The notes below the pieces were generated by a model. The model worked only from the letters and a program-made list of their open reading frames with translations. It ran no database searches and had not been told where the DNA came from. Source: Prolixibacteraceae bacterium UBA6162 (GTDB lineage: Bacteria > Bacteroidota > Bacteroidia > Bacteroidales > Prolixibacteraceae). From it: a stretch of 49,207 bases of DNA. The position numbers and the translations under genes were made by a program. Each line of letters begins with the position of its first letter. The first letter of the stretch is position 1. The stretch is from NCBI GenBank assembly GCA_002428215.1, contig DIUI01000117.1:1-49207 (forward strand), given 5' to 3'. Positions 25,668 through 36,100 of the stretch are shown here, piece after piece.

Positions 25668-25702
25668 CTAGAAAAGATGGTTTAACCTAAAGAGTTTAAA
25701 AA

Positions 25703-27037
25703 ATGGAAGAAATTATTACAACCGATAGCGTGGCTGTTTTTCTTAGCGAAGCAGCCCTGCCCACCGAAATTGAAACTGCTGCGAACACAGCTGCGCTCGA
25801 GCCCCTGGCAACTTCGCTTGCCGAAATCGCAATGTCGATCGATACCCTTTGGGTACTGATTGCAGCTGCACTGGTATTCTTTATGCAGGCGGGGTTTGCC
25901 CTTGTAGAGGCTGGTTTTACCCGTCAGAAGAACACGGTAAACATCATGACCAAAAACATCATCGATTTTTCGCTCGGATCCCTGCTGTTCTTCTTCATTG
26001 GATTTAGCCTGATGTTCGGTGACGATATTGCCGGTCTCATTGGTATGCCCAATCTCTTTTTTACCAAATCGTATGGCGGAGACATCCCTGATTTGGCCTT
26101 TCTGATCTTTCAAACGGTTTTTGCCGCAACCGCAGCCACCATTGTCTCGGGGGCCATGGCCGAAAGAACGGAGTTTAAAGCATACTTCTTTTACTCTATC
26201 GCCATTACAGCCTTTATTTATCCGGTATCGGGTCACTGGGTATGGGGGGGTGGCTGGTTGTCGGAAATGTCGACACCTTTTCACGATTTTGCCGGATCAA
26301 CGGTCGTACATTCGGTAGGAGCATGGGTCGCCTTAATGGGGACCATAGCCCTCGGACCTCGAATAGGCAAATATTCGGGAAAAAAAGTCAACGCAATACC
26401 CGGTCAGAATATGACCTACGGAGCACTGGGGGTATTTATCCTGTGGCTCGGATGGTTCGGATTTAACCCGGGATCGCAGCTGGCAGCCTCGGGGCTCGAC
26501 AATGCCAATGCTTTGGCGCATATATTTGTTACCACCAACCTGGCAGCTGCCGCCGGAACTGTTGGGGCACTCGCCACCAGCTGGTTCAGGTTTGGCAAAC
26601 CGGCTCTCTCTCTCGCACTCAACGGCGCCCTTGGTGGCCTGGTGGCGATTACGGCCGGCACCGATATTGTTTCACCGGTTGGTGCAGTAGTGATTGGTTT
26701 ACTGGCCGGAATCATCCTGGTATTCTCTGTTACCTGGTTCGACAGGGTCTTAAGAATTGACGATCCCGTAGGTGCCATTTCTGTGCATGGCATCAATGGT
26801 GCTTTTGGCACACTAATGGTTGGAATCCTGGCAACGGAAGGCGGACTTCTCTATGGAGGAGGCTTTTCGCTTCTGATTTCCCAGTTTATAGGTGTAATTT
26901 CAATTGCTGCATGGTCTATGTCCTTAGGCTTCATCCTCTTTAAGATTCTCAAGGCAACGGTTGGACTACGCGTTTCAAGAAGGGTCGAAGAGGAAGGTCT
27001 CGATATATACGAGCATGGAGAAAGCGCATCCAACTAA
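25703..27037 (+). CDS. amtB: Ammonium transporter
   Basis: Inner-membrane ammonium channel. The 444 residues have an N-terminal extension of about 45 residues and then eleven predicted membrane helices, the first IDTLWVLIAAALVFFMQAGF. Pore hallmarks are the twin histidines in STVVHSVGAW and ISVHGINGAFG, and a phenylalanine gate in FQTVFAATAATIVSG. The cytoplasmic tail ends EEEGLDIYEHGESASN. It follows glnK by 35 bases and ends before an intrinsic terminator. The extension could be an added helix or a signal region. Confidence 0.96.
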   Translation: MEEIITTDSVAVFLSEAALPTEIETAANTAALEPLATSLAEIAMSIDTLWVLIAAALVFFMQAGFALVEAGFTRQKNTVNIMTKNIIDFSLGSLLFFFIGFSLMFGDDIAGLIGMPNLFFTKSYGGDIPDLAFLIFQTVFAATAATIVSGAMAERTEFKAYFFYSIAITAFIYPVSGHWVWGGGWLSEMSTPFHDFAGSTVVHSVGAWVALMGTIALGPRIGKYSGKKVNAIPGQNMTYGALGVFILWLGWFGFNPGSQLAASGLDNANALAHIFVTTNLAAAAGTVGALATSWFRFGKPALSLALNGALGGLVAITAGTDIVSPVGAVVIGLLAGIILVFSVTWFDRVLRIDDPVGAISVHGINGAFGTLMVGILATEGGLLYGGGFSLLISQFIGVISIAAWSMSLGFILFKILKATVGLRVSRRVEEEGLDIYEHGESASN

Positions 27038-27119
27038 TATTGCATTTAATCAACCAACTCGATACGCTCCATAGCGTTGGCCCCCAAAGCGCCATAATTT
27101 TGGTTTTTTAATTCTTCAG

Positions 27120-27147
27120 AAGGTTTGCCCTCCGGGGCAGACCTTTT
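27120..27147 (+). terminator. Intrinsic terminator after amtB
   Basis: AAGGTTTGCCC (27120-27130) pairs with GGGCAGACCTT (27135-27145), one G-U pair, 4-base loop TCCG, then four T. It ends the porin-glnK-amtB unit. Confidence 0.7.
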
Positions 27148-27219
27148 GGTTTAAATGCAAATCCAAAATGCAACGAACTTTCGAAGTTAGCAAGCTCGCC
27201 ATTTAGCCCGAATTTAGTT

Positions 27220-27227
27220 TAACTTTG
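27220..27227 (+). promoter_or_regulatory. Promoter -7 box for the DUF4494 gene
   Basis: TAACTTTG matches TAnnTTTG, 19 bases before the ATG. No clear TTG partner was found. Confidence 0.45.
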
Positions 27228-27246
27228 CGGCTTAATTTTTACGACT

Positions 27247-27747
27247 ATGATACAGACCTGGTTCGAATGCAAAGTAAAATATCTTAAAGTCGACCAAAAC
27301 GGAAAAGAGCGCAATGTAACAGAAACCTACCTGCTCGATGCCATGTCGTTCACCGAGGCTGAAGCCCGGATTATAACTGAACTGGAGACCATGGTGCGGG
27401 GAGAGTTTTCAATCACAGATATCCGAAAGTCTAAAATTGCAGAAGTTTTTCCTTTCGAAAATGGAGAATGGTGGTACCGTGCTACCATCAATCTGGTAAC
27501 AATTGACGAAGAAGCCGGGAAGGAGAAAAAACTTCGCACACTCTACCTTGTTCAGGCCGATGAAATTGCAGAGGCTCTTCAGCGACTTGAGCAAAGCCTC
27601 TCGTTTTTGCTGGTGCCCTATGTAACTTCATCCATCGCAGTTAGCACCATAGTCGATGTGTTTCCTTACCAACCTGTAGTGAAGATACAAACTCCCCAAC
27701 AGAGTGAAGAGTTTGCAGGCAATGGTTTTGAAAACGACGAAGAGTAG
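27247..27747 (+). CDS. DUF4494 family protein
   Basis: Small soluble protein of unknown function found across Bacteroidota. The 166 residues form a compact alpha/beta sequence starting MIQTWFECKVKYLKVDQNGK (residues 1-20), with an acidic tail (NGFENDEE) after a proline-rich connector. There is no signal peptide or membrane segment. It has its own promoter box 19 bases before the start, lies after the amtB terminator, and ends 5 bases from the convergent sugar dehydrogenase. The family is recognised from the opening and length; no role can be given. Confidence 0.8.
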   Translation: MIQTWFECKVKYLKVDQNGKERNVTETYLLDAMSFTEAEARIITELETMVRGEFSITDIRKSKIAEVFPFENGEWWYRATINLVTIDEEAGKEKKLRTLYLVQADEIAEALQRLEQSLSFLLVPYVTSSIAVSTIVDVFPYQPVVKIQTPQQSEEFAGNGFENDEE

Positions 27748-27752
27748 CCCAA

Positions 27753-29063
27753 TTACAATTTATACACCCGGTCGCTGCTCTCTTCAATCATATTGCGCAT
27801 ATCGACAATTAGCCTCGAATGCTTCTGAATAAACGGAACATCGAATATTGAATGGTTGGTGGTTAGCACAACACAATCGGCCTTTTGCAGCGCTTCGGCA
27901 GTCAACTCAACCGACTGGTAGGAATACCCCTGGTGGGTCACTACTTTGGGTATATGCGGGTCGCAGTAGGCCACTTCGCCTCCCTTTTGAGCGGTAATGT
28001 CCATAATTTCGAGGGCCGGCGACTCCCGCTCGTCGTCGATATTAGGCTTATAAGCTACCCCCATAAAGAGAATGCGGGAACCATTCACCGACTTACGGAA
28101 CTTATTGAGTGCCGTAGCAATTTTTATGTACATATAATGCGGCATACGCATATTAATATGCCCTGCGGTGTGGATAAGACTCAGGTCGAAGTTGAATTTT
28201 TTGGCAATATGCTCCAGATAAAACGGGTCGAGCGGAATACAATGTCCACCGATACCAGGTCCGGGATAAAAGGCCTGAAATCCGAAAGGTTTAGTCTTGG
28301 CCGCATCAATCACTTCCCAGATATTAATGTCCATCTTACCGGCCAACAGAGCCAATTCATTGATTAGGCTGATGTTTACCAAACGGTAGGTGTTTTCCAG
28401 AATCTTTACCATTTCGGCAACACGGGGCGAGCTCACCATGTGGAGCTTATCGATGGCCTTGGAATAGAGCTGCTCCCCTATCTCAAGCCCGGCAGCATCC
28501 ATAGCACCCATAACCTTAGGGGTGTTTTTTGTATGAAAATTCACATTGCCCGGATCGACCCGCTCGGGCGAATAAGCGAGCCAGAAATCGACCCCGTGCT
28601 TTAATCCCGATTCACGCTCAATGATGGGAAGCATAAAATCTTCGGTGGTGGTTGGATAGGTGGTACTCTCGAGGCTGATAAATGTGCCGGATTTCATATA
28701 CCGGCCAATATCGATGCAGGCCGCTTCGATATAACTCATGTCTGGTTTACGAAAAATATCGAGCGGAGTAGGAACACATATTAGCAATGCATCGCACTCA
28801 CCAATACGCGAAAAATCAGTGGTAGCCGTGAGCCTTACCTTATCGACTACTTCACGCAGCACAGCATCGCGTATGTCTTTAATGTAATTTTCACCATGAT
28901 TGATTTTATCGACCTTGGCCTGAGATTTATCAAAACCAATTACATCGACATCGGCCTGTGCGAAGTTTACTGCCAATGGAAGACCTACGTAGCCCAATCC
29001 TATAATGCCAACCCTTTCCTGATTGTCAGCAATCTTCTGTAATATTTCCAATCTCTGATCCAT
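27753..29063 (-). CDS. Nucleotide-sugar 6-dehydrogenase (UDP-HexNAc type)
   Basis: NAD-dependent four-electron oxidation of a UDP-sugar to its uronate. From the ATG at 29063 it has 436 residues. The Rossmann start is VGIIGLGYVGLPLAV (about 18-32). The substrate domain has FISLESTTYPTTTEDF and YSPERVDPGN, a signature of UDP-N-acetylhexosamine dehydrogenases (WbpA/WecC group) rather than UDP-glucose dehydrogenase. The catalytic cysteine is about Cys275 in GPGIGGHCIPLDPFYL. A GTG nine bases upstream would add three residues. The sugar is inferred; no glycan genes are adjacent, so the polymer it feeds is unknown. Confidence 0.88.
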   Translation of the reverse strand: MDQRLEILQKIADNQERVGIIGLGYVGLPLAVNFAQADVDVIGFDKSQAKVDKINHGENYIKDIRDAVLREVVDKVRLTATTDFSRIGECDALLICVPTPLDIFRKPDMSYIEAACIDIGRYMKSGTFISLESTTYPTTTEDFMLPIIERESGLKHGVDFWLAYSPERVDPGNVNFHTKNTPKVMGAMDAAGLEIGEQLYSKAIDKLHMVSSPRVAEMVKILENTYRLVNISLINELALLAGKMDINIWEVIDAAKTKPFGFQAFYPGPGIGGHCIPLDPFYLEHIAKKFNFDLSLIHTAGHINMRMPHYMYIKIATALNKFRKSVNGSRILFMGVAYKPNIDDERESPALEIMDITAQKGGEVAYCDPHIPKVVTHQGYSYQSVELTAEALQKADCVVLTTNHSIFDVPFIQKHSRLIVDMRNMIEESSDRVYKL

Positions 29064-29114
29064 ATTAACCACTGATTTTTTCTATTCTATTAATTTGTTT
29101 CTCCCGGGAAAGTA

Positions 29115-29122
29115 CAAAATTA
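29115..29122 (-). promoter_or_regulatory. Promoter -7 box for the nucleotide-sugar dehydrogenase
   Basis: TAATTTTG on the minus strand (complement of 29115-29122), about 50 bases upstream of the ATG. No clear TTG partner was seen. Confidence 0.4.
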
Positions 29123-29220
29123 GTTAAATGGACGACATTTTCTTTCCCCGGATGATGCTTTGCAGCAGAAGCAGAACCCAGACGAAAATGGCATCACAAA
29201 GCACTGATTATCAACTATTA

Positions 29221-31839
29221 TTAATTATTTCCCGGCAATAAAATATCGACCAAGAAACCTATTCTTTCAAACCGATCTTTCGCGATTCCCACCACCACAT
29301 CTACCGTGAATATCCCAAATATATTACGCACACCGTAGCCCAATTCACCATAATAGCGAAAATGGGGTGTATGCAAAAGATTTACATAGAGTTGTTCAGA
29401 TAACATAGTGCCGGCTAAAAAATTGAGATGTTTGAGAACAATTCTATTGGGGCGGTAAGCCAAATGGGCTTCCGCAAATATATCGCGGGTCGATGCTGCA
29501 TAATGCGGCAACAGCTTGAAATTTATAAACCGGTCTGCGGAATAATTTCTTGCAAAATGACGAAAATCGGAGAAATGCATTTGATCGACATTCAGAAACT
29601 TTCCACCGGATAGTGCATATTCCAGATTGCGCCCCACTCCCAAACCGAGCTCCTGGCGGATCCCGCCCTCAAAATAGTCGAAACTCGCCATTGCTCCCCC
29701 AATACCTGAAATGGCCTTGCGGTATTGCAATGAAAAGATTGGGAACCGACTGCTATGGTATACCTTCGAACCATTTATTATGAAATAACGCTGTTGGGGC
29801 CGCCATTCAATGCCAAGTGCAAATTCGGCAATACGGTTTTCCGAAAGATGCTCTGAACCAATCGTACTGTTTACCGGTTCATTGCTTGTAAGTTCCCGCT
29901 CCTTCCAATCAAAATAGCGGAATTCCGAGTAGTTCTGTAATGGCGCCCGACTGCCAAACATCACGCCCGATTGAAAGTTTACCCCATTCCTAATTTCAAT
30001 GGTATTGGTCAAATTTATATAGTCGCGTTGAAAAAACTTTTTGCGGTTCTGCTCCAGCAGGAGCGTCTGTAACTCATTCGCCCTCCTCCCCATAGGGGTT
30101 TGAGTATTGAAATCGACAGCACCCGAACCACCTGTAAGACTCAATACCCCGCGTCGCATTCCATCGTAGGTAAAAGCGAATGAAAAAGAAGTATTCAAAC
30201 GGCCTCTGGCCAGGCCATATCCTACTGCGAGCTCAGTTGATAAAACGCGACCCAGGGTATCCCTTCCAACCCATTTCAGAGGAAAATCGAAAGTATAGCC
30301 ATCCACAGAATTGAATGACACTCCATCCACTATGCCGGGGTTGGTAAGTCGATTTGTCGCTGGTGAACCCGGGGAATGGTAGTTGTAGGTTGCTCCCAAA
30401 ATAGCATGCGACAATTTGAAGCGAGTACGGGCTCTCAACATAGAGTCTTGCCAGGCTGGCGACATTCGGATTTTTTCGAGCGAGTCGCGCCTTTGAAAAC
30501 CTTTTGACTCCGCTTCAGTGAGCGGAATTGGCCGTATTTCCGCCCAAAAGGATGAATCCCGCTTTTGTCGTGCATCTTCGGTCAGGTAAGGAACAGAAAC
30601 TTCAAGGGACTGAGCTGACTGCCCCGCCGAAATCTCCGCAGCCATAAGCCGGTTAAGACGGCGGGTATCACTATGACTCATTGTTTCCTTTTCCATCAAA
30701 GTTTCGATTCGGCGTGCCCGGGACCTGGAGGCACCCCCAGAAGGCTTTGTGAGACTCTGAATTACCTGTTCATCTCTTAACCTTTCTTGTCTCAGTTCCT
30801 GAAAGAACGAATGGTTCGATGCAGGATTGAGTGTAACCTTATAGTCTGATATTGAAGCAGCGTAATAGTAGTCGACTTCTATTCCAAGTGCATTTATGGC
30901 AACATCAAAACTCAAACTTACAGGCATCCAAACCATCTCCTCGACCGGGCCGTATAGCTGCTTCATTTGTACCAATGCCATTGGACTACTCAACTGTAAG
31001 TCGGCCGAATGAATAGACCAGCTCCCTTCGAAAACATGAATTACCCCCTCGAAAAACTCGTTGCCTTTGCGCACGGGCTTAACTCCAATCCGATTTACCA
31101 ACATCCCCTGATCTTCAAACATATCGAGCAGGGTAAACCGATATACCCGAAGGGCCTGAGGGTCGAAAGGCGACACCATTCCATACTCTGCAGTATTATA
31201 AAGTGTTGAATTAATCAGGGGCATGGGTGAGAAGTTGTTGTTATTGCCACTGGTTTGTTGGGCAATTACTTCCTGTTTGATTTGGTCGGGAAGCGAAAAA
31301 CTTATCCGGCTAATGCTTTCGATGGAGAAGACTTCTCCCGGTTTTATGCCCTGAGTGGCCAGTTGTCGGCTCAACAACCGGGGAATCCGGTTTACCTTGG
31401 CAGATCCTTTCAGGTAAACCTGACTGCTGTATTCGGAGATCTGACTGCGAAAATAAGGTGCCATGGCAATCGCCCGGCGCATAATGTAAAGGGCTGGATC
31501 TTCGCCCGAGGCCAGCACTTTAACCTCCTTCAAGCGGTAGGTTTGAGACGCTAGCATGAGATCCAGTCGAACATCCGATTCTCCTATAATCAGCAGCGTA
31601 TCGAAGGTTTGGTAACCCAGATTCCTGAATTCAATTTTTAGGCGCCCCTCAGCGATTCGCAGTTCGTACCTGCCTTCAGCATTTGAGGTAGCACCCATCC
31701 GCAACTCAGGAAGGTAGATATGGGTGTGCGGGAGAGCCTCTCCTGCTTCGTTGGTAATTGTTCCAAAAAGGGTTTGAGCACCAACCGATATTGTCAATAC
31801 GAACAATGCCGCAATAAGCAAGAACAGACCCTTTGTCAT
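29221..31839 (-). CDS. DUF5686 family outer-membrane protein with carboxypeptidase-like regulatory domain
   Basis: Predicted outer-membrane barrel of unknown substrate. The 872 residues start with a signal peptide (about 1-21, VGAQ). A carboxypeptidase-regulatory-like beta-sandwich follows at about 24-105 (LFGTITNEAGEALPHTHIYL, GRYELRIAEG), then the DUF5686 region (about 110-870) ending in a barrel with LGYGVRNIFGIF. Unlike SusC it has no TonB plug motif. It follows tsaD by 50 bases on the same strand and may be read with it. The function is unknown; surface or envelope assembly is a guess based on domain layout. Confidence 0.82.
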   Translation of the reverse strand: MTKGLFLLIAALFVLTISVGAQTLFGTITNEAGEALPHTHIYLPELRMGATSNAEGRYELRIAEGRLKIEFRNLGYQTFDTLLIIGESDVRLDLMLASQTYRLKEVKVLASGEDPALYIMRRAIAMAPYFRSQISEYSSQVYLKGSAKVNRIPRLLSRQLATQGIKPGEVFSIESISRISFSLPDQIKQEVIAQQTSGNNNNFSPMPLINSTLYNTAEYGMVSPFDPQALRVYRFTLLDMFEDQGMLVNRIGVKPVRKGNEFFEGVIHVFEGSWSIHSADLQLSSPMALVQMKQLYGPVEEMVWMPVSLSFDVAINALGIEVDYYYAASISDYKVTLNPASNHSFFQELRQERLRDEQVIQSLTKPSGGASRSRARRIETLMEKETMSHSDTRRLNRLMAAEISAGQSAQSLEVSVPYLTEDARQKRDSSFWAEIRPIPLTEAESKGFQRRDSLEKIRMSPAWQDSMLRARTRFKLSHAILGATYNYHSPGSPATNRLTNPGIVDGVSFNSVDGYTFDFPLKWVGRDTLGRVLSTELAVGYGLARGRLNTSFSFAFTYDGMRRGVLSLTGGSGAVDFNTQTPMGRRANELQTLLLEQNRKKFFQRDYINLTNTIEIRNGVNFQSGVMFGSRAPLQNYSEFRYFDWKERELTSNEPVNSTIGSEHLSENRIAEFALGIEWRPQQRYFIINGSKVYHSSRFPIFSLQYRKAISGIGGAMASFDYFEGGIRQELGLGVGRNLEYALSGGKFLNVDQMHFSDFRHFARNYSADRFINFKLLPHYAASTRDIFAEAHLAYRPNRIVLKHLNFLAGTMLSEQLYVNLLHTPHFRYYGELGYGVRNIFGIFTVDVVVGIAKDRFERIGFLVDILLPGNN

Positions 31840-31889
31840 CCAATATATTTATTCAGGAGAGATGATAATTATTTACCGTATGTTAAAGG

Positions 31890-32915
31890 TTAAAGGGTTG
31901 TTCTGGCAAAGGGGGCGATCCGTTGATGACTGAATTCACCTTTCAGCCACTTAAAGTAACCGGTAATGGCAATCATTGCGGCATTGTCCATCGTATATTC
32001 AAACTTAGGAATATAGACCGACCAGCGGTGTTTTCCGGCACTCTCCTGCACTGCATTCCTCAGTCCGGAGTTGGCCGAAACCCCACCGGCAATGGCAATC
32101 TCCCGGATGCCGGTCTCTTTGGATGCCCGAACCAGCTTTTGCATCAAGATTTCTATGATGGTATACTGCAGTGAGGCACTAAGATCTTTCAGATTCTCTT
32201 CTACGAAATTTGGATTTTCTTTTAATTGGTCGCGTAAAAAATAGAGGAAATTGGTTTTGAGTCCGCTAAAACTGTAATCCAATCCCTGAATGGCGGGTTT
32301 CGAAAAGGCAAACCGCTTGGGATTACCCTCTTTGGCAAGCCTATCGATATGAGGTCCTCCAGGATAGGGAAGCCCCATCACTTTGGCACACTTGTCGAAT
32401 GCCTCCCCGGCCGCATCATCGATGGTTTGTCCAATCACCTCCATATCGAGATAATCTCGGACAAGGATAATCTGCGAATTTCCTCCCGACACAAGCAGAC
32501 AGAGAAAGGGAAAACGGGGCGAGGAGTATGTAACCTCGCGCTCCTGAATATACAGGGCAAGAACATGCGCCTGCAGATGGTTGACCTCTATGAGCGGTAT
32601 TTGGCTGGCCAGCGCAAACCCCTTGGCAAATGAAGTGCCTACCAGCAAAGAACCGAGCAGTCCCGGACCGCGGGTAAAAGCGACTGCCTCAATATCTCCT
32701 CTTTCAATTCCGGCCCTTTTTATAGCCAGATCCACCACAGGAATAATGTTTTGCTGATGCGCCCGGCTGGCCAGCTCCGGCACAACCCCTCCGTAGAGTT
32801 CGTGTACCTTTTGCCCGGCAACCACATTTGATAGTATGGTGGTGCCAGAAATTATGGCTGCAGAAGTATCGTCGCACGAAGATTCAATTCCAAGTATTAT
32901 CGTATTTTCGCTCAT
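31890..32915 (-). CDS. tsaD: tRNA N6-adenosine threonylcarbamoyltransferase
   Basis: Catalytic subunit of the t6A complex (with TsaB and TsaE), which adds threonylcarbamoyl to adenosine 37 of tRNAs reading ANN codons. The 341-residue ASKHA-fold protein opens ILGIESSCDDTSAAI. It carries the metal-binding histidines in IEVNHLQAHVLA and the segments FLCLLVSGGNSQI, GLPYPGGPHID and IAGGVSANSGLR. Length and motifs are normal. It is divergent from tamB and upstream of the DUF5686 gene; TsaB, TsaC and TsaE are elsewhere. Confidence 0.97.
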   Translation of the reverse strand: MSENTIILGIESSCDDTSAAIISGTTILSNVVAGQKVHELYGGVVPELASRAHQQNIIPVVDLAIKRAGIERGDIEAVAFTRGPGLLGSLLVGTSFAKGFALASQIPLIEVNHLQAHVLALYIQEREVTYSSPRFPFLCLLVSGGNSQIILVRDYLDMEVIGQTIDDAAGEAFDKCAKVMGLPYPGGPHIDRLAKEGNPKRFAFSKPAIQGLDYSFSGLKTNFLYFLRDQLKENPNFVEENLKDLSASLQYTIIEILMQKLVRASKETGIREIAIAGGVSANSGLRNAVQESAGKHRWSVYIPKFEYTMDNAAMIAITGYFKWLKGEFSHQRIAPFARTTL

Positions 32916-33060
32916 ATCTTTTCGTATGAAAAAGCTTAAGGACCCAAAGTGTCTGCCACTTTATTCTCCTTCGGAATCGGGGCCCGGTCAGATGGCGCAA
33001 GTGCCACCCCGCAACCTAATACTACCTTCCTATGGGTGAAAAATTTGCCCGGTTTTTGTG

Positions 33061-33068
33061 TACTTTTG
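33061..33068 (+). promoter_or_regulatory. Possible tamB promoter -7 box
   Basis: TACTTTTG matches TAnnTTTG. It lies 63 bases before the first permissible start codon and inside a different small frame that opens at an ATG at 33032. No TTG is correctly spaced upstream. Confidence 0.4.
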
Positions 33069-33131
33069 TAAAAAGGCAAAAATATCAAAAAAGGCTGGAA
33101 AATAGTACTCATTCCGCTGGCACTCCTCTTT

Positions 33132-36100
33132 TTGGTGCTTACGTTTATCTATCTGGCAATTCAGATCAGACCGGTACAGCATTATATTGCCCAGAAACTC
33201 ACCGTTTATGCTTCATCTAAAATCAACACACGCCTCCACATTGGGGGAATTGATGTGGCACTTTTCAGCCGGGTAATTTTAAAGGATGTTTGGATTGAGG
33301 ATCAGAAAAGCGATACACTGGCATACGCCGAGCGTATTTCTGCTACCATATCATCGGTGAAATTTCGCAAAAAAAAGATTGAGCTTAGCAGACTCTCACT
33401 CGATCAGCTTAAATTAAACATCCATAAAGACTCTGCCGGGATCTATAATTTTAATTTTCTCGCCCGCCCGCCCGATGAGGATTCGCCCCGAAGCGAATTC
33501 GACTGGGAGATCGATTGCAATCGTTTTATTTTGCGCAACTCAGCACTTGGGCTAACGCAAACAGGAGAGACTCCGCGAAACATCGAAATTGATGAAATCC
33601 GCACCCGCATCGATCAGTTCAGAATGGTTGCCGACACCATGCAATTCAGGTTGTTTAGTATGTCGCTCAACGACCAAAAGGGATTTTACCTGAATGAAAT
33701 GTCGGCCAACGTATCCCTCACCGGCCGTGATCTTAGGATAGAGCACCTTCGCCTCGAGACGCTGCAATCGAACATTGAAAACACACACATCGCCCTATTG
33801 CAAAAAAACCTGCCGGGTTCTGACGACTGGGTTAGCGAAATCGACGTAACCATAGGCGCTTCGAGCTTGAGCCTTGCCGATATTGCACTTTTTGTTCCCG
33901 ACATATCCGGTATGGATCAGCAAATTGAGCTATCGGGTCACATTAGTGGCAATATGCGGAACCTTCGTGCACGCGAGATTAACATCACCACCGGAGAAAA
34001 CACCCGACTGCTGGCTGATTTTTCAGTAAGCCTGTTGCCCGGTTTCAGTGAACCCTTTCTATTTGTTGAGCTGAAACAATCGCAAACCGATTTCCGCGAC
34101 CTGGCGCGAATCAAGCTACCCGACCGGTCGGCAACCAAACAGTTACGCTTCCCTCCCGGTTTCTATCAGGCAGGGATTATTACCTATCAGGGAAACTTTA
34201 CCGGATTCATGAGCGATTTTGTTGCCTATGGCACTATTAACAGTAGAATGGGACGATTAAAAACCGACCTTTCGTTCATTCCCGAAGGCAACAACAGCAT
34301 TCGCTACCGTGGCCGACTCGAAACAGCCGGGTTCAATCTGGGTCGACTGTGGCAAAACGATCTGCTGGGTGAAATCTCATTTGCAGGTCTGGTCAATGGT
34401 CTCTTCAACCGAAATACCCAGCTGATAGACGGAGCTTTCGACGGCAGCATCTCAAGGTGGCTTGTGAAAGGATATCCATATTCAGACATTGAGGTTAACG
34501 GACAATTGAGTAACAAGAAGTTCGATGGGAATATCACGTTCGATGACCCTAACCTGAAGATGGATTTTGCCGGTCAGCTCGACCTGAATCAACCCATTCC
34601 GGTATTCGACTTTAGCCTCGATCTGCACGAAGCCAATCTTGCCGCCCTTAGGATCGACTCAGTAAATACAAGGAGTGAGTTAAAGTTTGGTCTTGTTGCC
34701 AATTTTTCGGGCACCAACGTCGACAACCTCGATGGCAGAATTCAATTCAACAACGGAAGTTATGCGAATCAAAATAGTGAACTCAATTTCAACAACCTAC
34801 TCATTCACACCCATGTCGATGCCTCTGCAAGCCAGCTCACCATCGAATCCGATTTCATCGACCTTACTGTAGCGGGAGAATACAGCTTCAACTCGCTGTT
34901 TGAATCTTTTCGAACTATTGCCGCCACTTACCTTCCGGCCTATCGAAGAATTGGTGGCACTTTGGGTCAGAACAATCGTTTTTCTCTTTTGCTTAGGGCA
35001 AAAAATCTCAACGAAGTTACCGCCGTTTTTGCACCCGAGTTGAAAATCGGTACTCCTTTCGCCATCGAAGGAAAAATTGATGCCCCCAACAGTGAGGTTT
35101 TTTTACAGGGTGTCATCCCCGATATCAGCTGGAAAGATTTCTCCGCCCGTGAGGTTGACCTCACCATAAAACCCGACAACAGAACCCTCGATGGCAGAAT
35201 TCGCATTCAGACGCTAAGCTTCCAGGACGAATATGTACTGTACAATCCAACTCTGCTGCTCAACGCTGGAGGCAATACACTCCACTCCCGATTGGTTTGG
35301 GGCAACCTCGATGATATATCTTATGCAGGAGAAATTGGCACCCGACTCATGTTCACCTCCCGGACAGGTGGGATGCAACCCCTTATCCGGGGAGAGATTC
35401 TTCCCTCGCGGATAATCATTGCCGATTCGCTGTGGCAGATGCATCCCTCGGCCTTTTCGATCGATACAACAGCCATCCACATCAACCGATTTGCAATAAG
35501 CTCCGGACTGCAGAATATCGGCATCGATGGAATCATTTCTGAAGATTTGCGGGATCAGCTCTCAATACAGTTCGAAGCGCTGAATCTGGGTACATTAAAT
35601 CATTACCTGCAAAAATCGACCGGAATTGAAGGGGTCTTGGATGGATCACTTGCCTTTTTTGACTTCTACCGTTCGCGAATGTTTTACTCCGACCTCTCAT
35701 TAAATGGATTTGTCTTCAGAGCAGAGACAATTGGCGATGTTTCGCTGGTAAATAAATGGGATAGGTCGTCGGGGAAAATAGATTCGCGTTTATTGGTTAC
35801 ACAAGACAAGGAATCAAGGCTCGACATCGATGGAACTTTTGATCCGCTCACACGGGAGGTAATATACCAGGCCCGTTTAAACAAAATGCCCATTCATCTG
35901 CTGGGAACGGTAATCCCCGACACCTTTTCGGGGTGGAAGGGCGAAGGAACGGGAACTATAGCCATTACCGGTCAAACTGAAAAAATATTGCTTAATGGAG
36001 CCATCATGGCCGAGAATGCCGGATTGACCATTAACTACACCCAGGTTGCCTATCAATTGAGTGACTCGATTCGTTTTGCGAACGACCGTATCATATTCAG

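Noticed and set aside
25682..26284. Minus-strand frame of 200 codons opposite the start of amtB
   Set aside because: The plus strand encodes the transporter with intact pore motifs, and the minus-strand product is rich in Arg, Gly and Cys without a domain.
33032..33220. Small plus-strand frame starting at an ATG at 33032
   Set aside because: It contains the promoter-like box and overlaps tamB in another frame. Considered only as a possible frameshifted start of tamB.
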